The notes: generated by a model not told the origin, from the letters alone. 5,634 nucleotides of DNA from Candidatus Sungiibacteriota bacterium (GCA_016181565.1 JACOZA010000043.1:1-5634); one strand, 5' to 3'; positions 1 through 5,630 are shown, numbered from the stretch's first letter. Translations and numbers: made by a program.

Positions 1-1
1 C

Positions 2-973
2 AGCCTGACTTCGGCCATCACCCCTCAGGCGCTTGGCGCGTCGTCGACCGCCGTGAGCATCGACGGCGTGCCTGTGCCAGACCCCGCGGGCGTGGGAATC
101 AATTTCTCGCTTTTTCCGGCCGCGCTCGTCGAAGCCGTGGAATACCACTCGCCGTTTTATCCCGCGATGGACGCGACTTCGGTGATTCTTCCGGCCCCCG
201 GAGGAAGGATTAATTTAAGAACGCAAGGCGCGAGGATCGGAACGGGCGCCGAAGAAAGCGGAGGCCGCCGCGATCTCAGCGCCTCGTTGCTGGCAGGCTC
301 CGCGAATACGCTTGAAGCGGCGGCCGTCTATCGCGGAGGACGCGACGGCGCCGATTGGGTGATCGGCGGCGGGGGCTTGAGCACGCGGGGGGATTTTCCG
401 TTTCGCGACCCGGTAAGCGGCGCGCGCCGCGTGCGCGAGAACAACGACGCGGCGGGCGCGGGCGGCCTTGCGCGCTATCGCAAGCGCGTAGGCCCGGCGG
501 GAAGCGTGGAATTCACCGCGCTTTCCTCGCGGCTCGATCGCACGAATCCCGGGCCGCTTGATTTTCCGTCGCGCGATCACGAGCGCGACACGTTTCATCT
601 TCTGGGGGCGAGCTATCACGACGCGCAAGCGTTTTCTCCCGAAGCCGGGGCATTCGCGAAGCTCGCCGGCACGCTTTCGCGGGTTCAAAACGAAATTTCC
701 CCAAGCCTGCGCACCGATGCGCACACGTTTGGCGGCTACGCGCAAGCCGGTACGGCCTGGCGCCACGGTTCGGGCGAATCGTTTTTCGCGTTGGACGACC
801 TGGAAGAGCGCTTAAACGACGGTACGGGCCTCTATGCGCGAAACACGGCTGGGTTCACGCATTCCACCGCGTTTCGCGCCGGGGATTTTCGCCTGATTCC
901 GCTTCTTGATACTTGCCATCCAGCTTATCGAGCAGCCGCATCACTTTCTCCCCTGCTAGAGTATTACCAATGA
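2..973 (+). CDS. TonB-dependent receptor, internal fragment (end of plug and start of barrel)
   Basis: Fragment of an outer-membrane, TonB-dependent (BtuB/siderophore-type) receptor. The frame is open from base 2, so the GTG at 53 is an internal valine and not a start; the true N-terminus lies outside the window. What is seen: VSIDGVPVPDPAG (residues about 18-30), which matches the plug-domain 'vLlDGvPlnDP' signature; LVEAVEYHSP, the 'lierIEVlrGP' equivalent; and GGRINLRT, in place of the usual GGvINI end of the plug. After this come alternating beta-strand-like segments with GDFPFRDP and RRVRENNDA, as in the first barrel strands and extracellular loop of this family. Only about 303 residues appear genuine (to about base 910). 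The last 20 or so codons, to the TGA at 971-973, read through DNA antisense to the sigma gene. GC content and codon use are unlike the rest of the window. The family is a firm inference; the substrate cannot be told. Confidence 0.8.
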   Translation, partial: SLTSAITPQALGASSTAVSIDGVPVPDPAGVGINFSLFPAALVEAVEYHSPFYPAMDATSVILPAPGGRINLRTQGARIGTGAEESGGRRDLSASLLAGSANTLEAAAVYRGGRDGADWVIGGGGLSTRGDFPFRDPVSGARRVRENNDAAGAGGLARYRKRVGPAGSVEFTALSSRLDRTNPGPLDFPSRDHERDTFHLLGASYHDAQAFSPEAGAFAKLAGTLSRVQNEISPSLRTDAHTFGGYAQAGTAWRHGSGESFFALDDLEERLNDGTGLYARNTAGFTHSTAFRAGDFRLIPLLDTCHPAYRAAASLSPLLEYYQ

Positions 974-1268
974 GTTCCGGAAGATTAGTGGGCTGGGAGA
1001 TATCCTCCTCTAAAGTATCTATCGGCACCGGTTTCTTCCTGCGCACTTCGTCCACAATAAGATTATTGAGGATGCGATAGAGTAATGCGCGGAGATTTAA
1101 TACCTCCTTGCCCTCCACGAAATAGGATGCCCAAGCCCGGGAGAAAGTTTCTTGAACGAGATCTTTAGCTAATTCTCTATCGTACATACGAAAGTAGCAG
1201 TGCCGGAAGAGAGCATCGGCGTAGGCTCCATAAGCCCGCCAAAATTCTTTTTCTTGACGCTTCTTCAT
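855..1268 (-). CDS. ECF-type RNA polymerase sigma factor, truncated before region 4
   Basis: Extracytoplasmic-function-like sigma-70 factor, which would direct RNA polymerase to alternative promoters. Region 2 is clear. FRHCYFRMYDRELAKD (residues 21-36) corresponds to 2.1-2.2, followed by DLVQETFSRAW (36-46), the core-binding signature. Then NLRALLYRILNN and IVDEVRRKKP (58-80) cover 2.3-2.4, which melts and reads the -10 element. A linker follows, and LLDKLDGKYQEA (112-123) begins region 4, but the rest of the helix-turn-helix that reads the -35 element is missing. Real sequence ends at about base 900; the remaining codons to the TGA at 855-857 are antisense to the receptor fragment. A full ECF factor would be about 45 residues longer. 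The ATG at 1268 is the first good start; no Shine-Dalgarno is seen. The gene lies 38 bases after tRNA-Ala and probably shares its promoter. No anti-sigma gene is visible. Confidence 0.82.
   Translation of the reverse strand: MKKRQEKEFWRAYGAYADALFRHCYFRMYDRELAKDLVQETFSRAWASYFVEGKEVLNLRALLYRILNNLIVDEVRRKKPVPIDTLEEDISQPTNLPELIGNTLAGEKVMRLLDKLDGKYQEAESGENPRRETRWNA
897..911. other. Chimeric junction between GC-rich diderm DNA and CPR-like DNA
   Basis: Two convergent genes are both cut here. On + the receptor reads plausibly to about GDFRLIPLLD (ending near 910) and then becomes non-family sequence. On - the sigma factor reads plausibly to LDGKYQEA (ending at 900) and then becomes non-family sequence (ESGENPRR). 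The bases that fit both genes are about 900-910 (cgcttcttgat), so a short shared sequence may have allowed the join. Base composition changes abruptly at the same place. A misassembly is the likeliest cause; real illegitimate recombination cannot be excluded from sequence alone. Confidence 0.75.
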
Positions 1269-1306
1269 AAATAAAGACGCTAAATGCTAATAATTCTTAC
1301 GATTTG

Positions 1307-1377
1307 TGGACCTAGGGAGAATCGAACTCCCGCTTCCACAATGCGAATGTGGTGTCATGCCACTAGACTATAGGCCC
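1307..1377 (-). tRNA. tRNA-Ala (anticodon CGC)
   Basis: The 71-nt cloverleaf folds fully. The acceptor stem is GGGCCTA/TAGGTCC, including the G3-U70 pair that is the alanine identity element. The D stem is GTC/GAC, the anticodon stem CCACA/TGTGG with loop TTCGCAT, and the T arm GGGAG-TTCGATT-CTCCC. The discriminator is A73. The genome continues CAA, so CCA is not encoded and must be added by the Cca enzyme. It reads GCG codons. It sits just after the terminator and promoter candidate and before the sigma gene. Confidence 0.96.
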
Positions 1378-1389
1378 TTATTTTAGATC

Positions 1390-1417
1390 AGTATAGGGTA
1401 ATTAGGGAAAATGAAAA
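1390..1417 (-). promoter_or_regulatory. Candidate sigma-70 promoter for tRNA-Ala and the sigma gene
   Basis: On the - strand, TATACT (1395-1390, 5 of 6 matches to TATAAT) lies 16 bases after TTTTCA (1417-1412, 4 of 6 matches to TTGACA). The -10 ends 12 bases before the tRNA 5' end. It follows directly on the terminator, where a new promoter is expected; the -35 lies inside the terminator stem. This is an inference from sequence match and position only. Confidence 0.45.
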
Positions 1418-1444
1418 TACGGCTTAAAGCCGTATTTTCATTTT
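1408..1444 (-). terminator. Strong intrinsic terminator after the secreted-protein gene
   Basis: A perfect 18-bp inverted repeat, aaaatgaaaatacggctt (1408-1425) and its complement (1427-1444), is centred on A1426. In RNA the realistic loop is about UUUAA. The GC core (CGGC/GCCG) is flanked by A- and T-rich arms, so the transcript ends in UUUUCAUUUU on the - strand; the + strand also ends in a T run, so it could act both ways. It starts 18 bases after the stop codon at 1463 and separates that gene from tRNA-Ala. Confidence 0.85.
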
Positions 1445-1462
1445 TGATTCTCTTATTCTTTT

Positions 1463-2131
1463 TTAGAGTCCGAGAAAGATATTGGCGTTACTTGATCCAC
1501 CGGTATTAACCCCATCCTTATTGCTCCTTCCATGATTTTCAGATCCATCGATACTACCACTTCCCGATATATTGCTGTTGCCAGAGAAGACTGCTTCGCC
1601 ATCGAGATCTGCTTTAGTTTCTAAGCTAGCACTAAGAGTTAGACCCAGTACAGCACTAGCATTATTTTTGCTTCCACCATTTTTATTATTTCCATTACTA
1701 CCATTATCATTACTGGCTGTCTTTTTGTCCTTTTTCTCCTCGTTCTCGCCACCACCAGCTACAGCAACACTATTACTCACGCTAGCAGAAGTATTGGTTT
1801 CTGTTCGAGTAGAGACTCGAGTTTCCGTATTTGTGGTAGCAGTAGTTGTTGCTCCAGCTGTTGCTTTAGCAACTGTTTTTCTACTAACGGTTTTGGCATC
1901 AAAAGCCAGCCCGCCAGTTGTTTGAGTTTGTGTACTAGCTGCTACATTGGCGCCACTTGAGACACCAGCATTCGCCAAGAGGGCTGCTTCTTGGGTATTG
2001 GCGAAACTTGTTCTACTTCCCCATCTCTTGAAGAGGTCGGAGCTGGAGACTAAAGCTCCCCCAACACTTAACACCAAGAGGCTAAAAATGGCTGAAGAGA
2101 GAACCAATCCGAGAGTAGCTATTCTAGTCAT
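1463..2131 (-). CDS. Hypothetical secreted or membrane-anchored low-complexity protein (222 aa)
   Basis: I do not recognise this protein. It starts with MTR and a hydrophobic stretch at residues 5-28 (LGLVLSSAIFSLLVLSVGG), which suits a signal peptide or N-terminal anchor. The rest is probably outside the membrane and is strongly biased to Ser, Thr, Asn, Gly and Ala, with no cysteine. It has a Thr-rich part (90-115), an acidic/basic patch ENEEKKDKK (129-137), an Asn/Gly/Ser-rich part (138-158), and a C-terminal part with LGLTLSASLETKADLDGEA (162-180) and a final IFLGL. No sortase motif or lipobox is seen. Such composition suggests an extended, possibly glycosylated, cell-surface protein, but no function can be assigned. 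The ATG at 2131 begins the hydrophobic segment correctly; the nearest purine-rich stretch (AAAGG) is about 24 bases upstream, too far for a Shine-Dalgarno. The gene lies 72 bases after corA and ends at the strong terminator. Confidence 0.72.
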   Translation of the reverse strand: MTRIATLGLVLSSAIFSLLVLSVGGALVSSSDLFKRWGSRTSFANTQEAALLANAGVSSGANVAASTQTQTTGGLAFDAKTVSRKTVAKATAGATTTATTNTETRVSTRTETNTSASVSNSVAVAGGGENEEKKDKKTASNDNGSNGNNKNGGSKNNASAVLGLTLSASLETKADLDGEAVFSGNSNISGSGSIDGSENHGRSNKDGVNTGGSSNANIFLGL

Positions 2132-2203
2132 TAGACTAAAACTAATGTTACTCGACCTTTGAAAGCCCTTATTAGAGTTGGAGACGCAAAAAGCTGCTGT
2201 CTC

Positions 2204-3124
2204 TTACAACCAGCGGTTTTTGATACAAATGAGGAGAAGAAGGGCGCCGATGACACCCGTGCCGCTTAAAATCCAAAAGGCAGCGCCAATTGCCTCGGCT
2301 CCGGGGAGAGCAACGTTCATCCCGAAGAAGCTAAAGACCATCGTGGGGATGGCAATGATAACGGTAAGAGCAGTTAAGAGGCGGATGATGCGATTTAAGT
2401 TATTGGTAACGATTGTAGAGTAAGCTTCTCGGATATTAACCATAGTTTTCAGGTCGGATTTACAAGATTCCACTAATTGGCCAATGCCTAGGCTTAAATC
2501 CTCTACCAAATCCCTATCTTCTTCGTAGAGAGCAATAAATTTCCCTGATAGAAGATTGTTTAAAATGGTATTGGTGGGTGTAAGGGAAGAGAGGAAGTCA
2601 TTTAGAATTCCTTCGAAGCGCACTAACTGGCCGATATCTTTATTGGTTATCTCCTCCAGGTGGATCCCTACGCTTCTTACTCTACGGCTGATGTTGTTTA
2701 GGGAAAGGTTGTAAGAGCTTACAATTTGGGAGAAAATTTGGAGAAAAAGTTTAGTCTTTTGGGTAGTAGTAAAATCTATTTTGTCTTTAAGAAACTCCCC
2801 CAAAAATGGGAGCGGTTTAGTAGATAAAGTCAGAACAAAGTTTTCTCCAATTATAATAAGGAGAGGTGCGGTTGCCGCTTTTATATCTTCGCCTTGGGGA
2901 ACGCGAGTAAAAATGTAAGCTGCCTTTCTCTCAATTTCAATTCGTGGCACTTCATATGGATCCAGCGCATCTCTTAAAAGCGATTCCTCAAGATTATGTT
3001 TTTCTGTTAAAGATTTAATTTCTTCTTCAGTCGGAGCCTCCACATATATCCAAGAACCGACTTTAAAGGAGTTGATCTCTTTAATCGCCTTATCCCTGAT
3101 TGTTTTCTGATAAATCTTAATCAT
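2204..3124 (-). CDS. corA: CorA-family magnesium transporter
   Basis: CorA/MIT-family channel that brings Mg2+ (sometimes Co2+ or Ni2+) into the cell as a homopentamer in the cytoplasmic membrane. Seen, numbered from the chosen start: a cytoplasmic domain with KVGSWIYVEAPTEEEI (21-36) and NLEESLLRDALDPYEVPRIE (44-63), the usual N-terminal pattern; long helical segments (about 110-245) forming the funnel; TM1 at about 247-267; the signature GMN at 268-270 (FSFFGMNVALPG); a short loop; and TM2 at about 278-301, ending in the basic tail KNRWL. Its 306 residues are normal for the family. I chose the ATG at 3124. An open frame reaches 3205, but those 27 extra codons would overlap tRNA-Pro and have no family likeness. 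No Shine-Dalgarno is visible, and the short leader is made of a REP-like repeat. The gene is probably co-transcribed with tRNA-Pro, murI and cca. Confidence 0.93.
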   Translation of the reverse strand: MIKIYQKTIRDKAIKEINSFKVGSWIYVEAPTEEEIKSLTEKHNLEESLLRDALDPYEVPRIEIERKAAYIFTRVPQGEDIKAATAPLLIIIGENFVLTLSTKPLPFLGEFLKDKIDFTTTQKTKLFLQIFSQIVSSYNLSLNNISRRVRSVGIHLEEITNKDIGQLVRFEGILNDFLSSLTPTNTILNNLLSGKFIALYEEDRDLVEDLSLGIGQLVESCKSDLKTMVNIREAYSTIVTNNLNRIIRLLTALTVIIAIPTMVFSFFGMNVALPGAEAIGAAFWILSGTGVIGALLLLICIKNRWL

Positions 3125-3148
3125 GCTTGCGCTGAGCTTGTCGAAGTG
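3125..3148 (-). repeat. REP-like dispersed-type repeat forming the corA leader
   Basis: The 24 bases between the tRNA-Pro 3' end and the corA ATG contain CTTCGACAAGCTCAGC (3146-3131, - strand), partly self-complementary (CTT...AAG). From memory, this motif occurs as a dispersed repeat in many unrelated bacterial genomes, including CPR metagenome bins. Only one copy is in this window, so the repeat status is recalled knowledge and not shown here. Confidence 0.45.
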
Positions 3149-3219
3149 TCGGGCTGCCGAGATTCGAACTCGAGCTAAATCCTCCCGAAGGACTCGTGCT
3201 ACCACTACACTACAGCCCG
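3149..3219 (-). tRNA. tRNA-Pro (anticodon CGG)
   Basis: A 71-nt cloverleaf. The acceptor is CGGGCTG/CAGCCCG with the C1-G72 pair typical of bacterial tRNA-Pro. The D arm is GTGT...GCAC, the anticodon stem AGTCC/GGATT with loop TTCGGGA (G37 follows the anticodon, as in proline tRNAs), and the T arm TCGAG-TTCGAAT-CTCGG. The discriminator is A73, followed in the genome by CAC, so CCA is not encoded. It reads CCG codons. It begins 3 bases after the murI stop, so it must be cut out of a longer mRNA or have a promoter inside murI. Confidence 0.96.
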
Positions 3220-3222
3220 ATC

Positions 3223-4032
3223 CTATAACTTCACGAGTTCAATTTTAACAGGACTACCGTAGAACAAGCTAGACAAAGATTCAACCCGGGGAGAATCATC
3301 GGTGCTGAGGAACACTCTTTTGCTATTTTTCTCTAGATCATTTTCTAACCCTGGGTGGCGGGAGAGATAATCTTTCAGCTTTTCGGCAATGATGGGACCT
3401 TGGGAGATGGCTCGCACGCCGTATGGCAGCTGACGCTTAATTTGATCTTCAATGAGGGCGAAGTGAGTACAACCCAAAATGACAGTGTCGATCTCGAAGG
3501 ACTGAACAAGGAGTTCATTTAAATAGATCTGAATTAAGTCGGTGATCTCCAGTGAGTCGCCATTGCCTTCTTCGATAAGTGGCACGAGCATGGGGCAAGC
3601 AGCTTCGTAGGTTTTAATTTCCGGGAAAGCTTTGGCAATTTCCTTGGTATAGGCAAGAGAATTGACTGTCGCTTGGGTGCCAAGAATGCCGACTTCCCGC
3701 GACTCGGTGAAACTGCCGATCTCTTCGGCGGTGGGGACAATAATTCCCAAGATGTGCTTTTCTGGAAATTTTTCGGGAAGGAATTCTTGTTGGATGCGCC
3801 GCAGGGCGGCACTGGACGACGTATTGCACGCGAGAACGACAAGCTGTGAACCGCGGCGGAAAAGTTCGCTCGCCCCTTCAACCGTGTAATCATAAATGGT
3901 CTCCTGATCCAAATCACCATAAGGCGCTCGGGCGTTATCTCCTAAATAAAGATAGGAGTATTGAGGGAGAAGCTTCACCGCTTCTTTTAGTACAGTGAGA
4001 CCGCCTAGTCCCGAATCGAAAAATCCCAACAT
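3223..4032 (-). CDS. murI: Glutamate racemase
   Basis: Cytoplasmic, cofactor-independent racemase that converts L-glutamate to D-glutamate, the second amino acid of the peptidoglycan stem peptide. Seen: GFFDSGLGGLTVLKE (3-17) with the active-site Asp-Ser; GDNARAPYG (31-39); the first catalytic cysteine in ACNTSSSAAL (C69); GIIVPT (96-101); GILGTQATVNS (115-125); a glutamate-bearing PLIEEGN (151-157); and the second catalytic cysteine in LGCTHFAL (C188, H190). All key residues are present, and 269 aa is the usual length. The ATG directly follows the cca TAA (TAAATG), which points to translational coupling; only a weak GAG precedes it. It ends in TAG, 3 bases before tRNA-Pro. Its presence implies that this organism makes or remodels a peptidoglycan wall. 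Confidence 0.95.
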   Translation of the reverse strand: MLGFFDSGLGGLTVLKEAVKLLPQYSYLYLGDNARAPYGDLDQETIYDYTVEGASELFRRGSQLVVLACNTSSSAALRRIQQEFLPEKFPEKHILGIIVPTAEEIGSFTESREVGILGTQATVNSLAYTKEIAKAFPEIKTYEAACPMLVPLIEEGNGDSLEITDLIQIYLNELLVQSFEIDTVILGCTHFALIEDQIKRQLPYGVRAISQGPIIAEKLKDYLSRHPGLENDLEKNSKRVFLSTDDSPRVESLSSLFYGSPVKIELVKL

Positions 4033-5505
4033 TTACTCGATGTAATATTTCTGCTTTATCTCCGCCTCGATGCCGCTCTCGAACTCCTCTTTTCGTTTCT
4101 TCGAGTTTTCAGCAATTTTCTTTAACTTCTCGTCAGGTAATTTTCCTAGATTAAAGATTCTAGATTCTAGATTCTGTTTAGTATTGTGCGCGGGGTCATC
4201 AAGCACTTCCTCAAGAAGAATATTCAATATCCAACCGATTTTCGGACCGGGGGGAACATCCAGAATTTTCATTACATCATCGCCTTTGACTGCGAGCATT
4301 TTGGGAGTTGTCGGATCGCGGCGGACTTTTTCAATCATAAATTTCAGGTGGCGCAGTTTATAGGGGAAAGCCTTGGGCACTCCGGAGCCAATACGGTCGG
4401 CTTCCCTCACTTTCAAGAGGTCCTCAATGTTTTCTTCTCCTACCCGACGAATAAATCGCCGGATGCCGGCTTCAGTTACCTCCCCCACGTTGTAGTAGAA
4501 GAGGTGGTAGCGTACGAGGTGGGTTACATGATCAATCAGCTTGCTGGAGAACTTTAGGCGACCTAGAATAATTCTGGTCATTTTGGCGCCTACTACATCA
4601 TGGTTGTAAAAAGTTGAATCCGGTCCCTCCCCGGCTTTGGTGCGGGGCTTGCCGACATCGTGCAAAAGAGCAGCTAGCCGGATTTCCAACGGATGATTTT
4701 TAGAAGCGGCATAGTCGAGTGCTAATAAATTATGCTCCCAGACGGTGTAGATGTGGTGCTTGTTTTGGCCTACACCAATCCCTTCACGCACCTCGGGAAT
4801 GATGTGCGCGAGAAGCCCCAACTCTTCCAGTTTAAGTACTCCATTATAAGGACCTTTGCCGTCGGACATGATAATTTTCGCGAATTCGTCCCTGATACGC
4901 TCTTTGGCGATTTTAGCTAAAAGGTTGGCCGATTTTTTTATGGCAGCTGTTGTTTTCTCCTCAATAGTAAAGCCCAGCTCCGCCGCAAATCGCACTGCCC
5001 GCATCAGGCGCAGGGCATCTTCGTTGAAACGCTTGGCGGGGTCGCCGACTGCTCGAATGATCTTATTTTTGAGATCTTCCTGCCCATTGAAAGGATCTAC
5101 TATTTGCGATTTGCCATTTGCGCTTTGCAGCGCGATGGCGTTTACTGTAAAATCGCGCCTGGCAAGATCCTCTTCAATGGAATCAGTGAATTCAATTTTG
5201 TCGGGATGGCGTAAATCAGAATATTTTTCTTCTTTGCGGAAGGTGGTGACCTCGACAATCGTGAGCTTCAGATCCTTGGAGCCAGTTTTTACCGCCACCG
5301 TACCGAATTCATTTTCATAAACTGTGTCAGGAAATATTTTTTGGATTTCCTCTGGTGTGGCATTAGTGGTAACATCCCAGTCTTTTGGTTCTCGCCCAAG
5401 TAATAAATCGCGAACGCAACCACCAATAACGTAGGCTTTATAACCAGCTTTTATTAACGTAGAAACTATCTCCGCAATCTCTTTTGGAACTTGGAAATTC
5501 TTCAT
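4033..5505 (-). CDS. cca: CCA tRNA nucleotidyltransferase with HD domain
   Basis: Class II (bacterial poly(A)-polymerase-like) nucleotidyltransferase that adds or repairs the 3' CCA of tRNAs without a nucleic-acid template. Seen: the head domain with GGCVRDLLLG (28-37) and the metal-binding DWD (D42, D44); motif B ARRDFTVNAI (115-124); GDP (154-156); motif D, NEDALRLMRAVRF (161-173), the nucleotide-reading region; and ERIRDEFAKII (202-212). An HD phosphohydrolase domain follows, with HH (250-251), LLHDVGKP (280-287), NHD (301-303) and READR (367-371), so 2',3'-cyclic phosphodiesterase or phosphatase activity is possible. The C-terminus is helical and lysine/glutamate-rich. The length of 490 aa suits the HD-containing type. 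ATG 5505 gives the expected N-terminus; no Shine-Dalgarno is seen (ctctcct precedes it). Two 7-bp tandem repeats lie inside it in frame. It sits 20 bases after tRNA-Arg and abuts murI. Confidence 0.95.
   Translation of the reverse strand: MKNFQVPKEIAEIVSTLIKAGYKAYVIGGCVRDLLLGREPKDWDVTTNATPEEIQKIFPDTVYENEFGTVAVKTGSKDLKLTIVEVTTFRKEEKYSDLRHPDKIEFTDSIEEDLARRDFTVNAIALQSANGKSQIVDPFNGQEDLKNKIIRAVGDPAKRFNEDALRLMRAVRFAAELGFTIEEKTTAAIKKSANLLAKIAKERIRDEFAKIIMSDGKGPYNGVLKLEELGLLAHIIPEVREGIGVGQNKHHIYTVWEHNLLALDYAASKNHPLEIRLAALLHDVGKPRTKAGEGPDSTFYNHDVVGAKMTRIILGRLKFSSKLIDHVTHLVRYHLFYYNVGEVTEAGIRRFIRRVGEENIEDLLKVREADRIGSGVPKAFPYKLRHLKFMIEKVRRDPTTPKMLAVKGDDVMKILDVPPGPKIGWILNILLEEVLDDPAHNTKQNLESRIFNLGKLPDEKLKKIAENSKKRKEEFESGIEAEIKQKYYIE
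4155..4175 (-). repeat. 7-bp tandem repeat inside cca (3 copies)
   Basis: Three perfect copies of AGATTCT on + (AGAATCT on -) at 4155-4161, 4162-4168 and 4169-4175. Three 7-bp units make 21 bases, so the reading frame is kept; they encode part of QNLESRIFNL near residues 444-453 of Cca, in the variable tail. Confidence 0.8.
5101..5128 (-). repeat. 7-bp imperfect tandem repeat inside cca (4 copies)
   Basis: On the + strand the units are TATTTGC, GATTTGC, CATTTGC and GCTTTGC (nnTTTGC), which on the - strand read GCAAAnn four times. They encode QSANGKSQI (residues about 127-135), a loop between motif B and DPFNGQEDL that is a few residues longer than usual in this family. This looks like a repeat accommodated in a surface loop. 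Confidence 0.7.
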
Positions 5506-5525
5506 AGGAGAGATTTAAATTTTTG

Positions 5526-5598
5526 CGTCCCCGAGAGGATTTGAACCCCTAACCTCTTGGTTCGAAGCCAAGCACTCTATCCATTGAGCTACGGGGAC
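5526..5598 (-). tRNA. tRNA-Arg (anticodon TCG)
   Basis: A 73-nt cloverleaf. The acceptor is GTCCCCG/CGGGGAC, and the D arm is GCTC-AATGGATA-GAGT with the A20 typical of arginine tRNAs. The anticodon stem is CTTGG/CCAAG with loop CTTCGAA, and the T arm is AGGGG-TTCAAAT-CCTCT. The discriminator is G73, followed by CAA, so CCA is not encoded. It reads CGA and possibly other CGN codons. It lies 20 bases upstream of cca and may lead the same transcript. Confidence 0.96.
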
Positions 5599-5604
5599 TT
5601 TCAA

Positions 5605-5630
5605 CACTAATTTAGCCACATTATTTAGTG
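5605..5630 (-). promoter_or_regulatory. AT-rich upstream region of tRNA-Arg with a short inverted repeat
   Basis: CACTAA (5605-5610) and TTAGTG (5625-5630) are complementary, with a 14-base spacer. On the - strand TAAATT (4 of 6 matches to a -10) lies within it, about 16 bases before the tRNA. Any -35 would be outside the window. It could be the operon promoter, with or without an operator, but the evidence is weak. Confidence 0.2.

Noticed and set aside
215..766. Long open frame on the - strand opposite the receptor (183 codons)
   Set aside because: It is Ala/Arg-rich, has no family likeness, and is a by-product of GC-rich coding DNA on the other strand.
1572..1925. Open frame on + opposite the low-complexity protein
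   Set aside because: It is hydrophobic and Leu/Val/Pro-rich only because it is antisense to Ser/Thr/Asn codons; it has no start signal or known motif.
2171..2176. TCTAAT as a -10 for the secreted-protein gene (- strand)
   Set aside because: It has 5 of 6 matches, but there is no acceptable -35 at 15-18 bases, so it is too weak to list as a feature.
2181..2203. Possible hairpin GAGAC...GTCTC after corA
   Set aside because: It has only five clean pairs, a bulge and no following U run, so it is not a credible terminator.
3125..3205. 27-codon N-terminal extension of CorA
   Set aside because: It would translate most of tRNA-Pro and the REP-like spacer; CorA likeness begins at the ATG at 3124.
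4070..5320. Several + strand open frames within cca
   Set aside because: They are overlapping shadows of a clearly conserved - strand gene.
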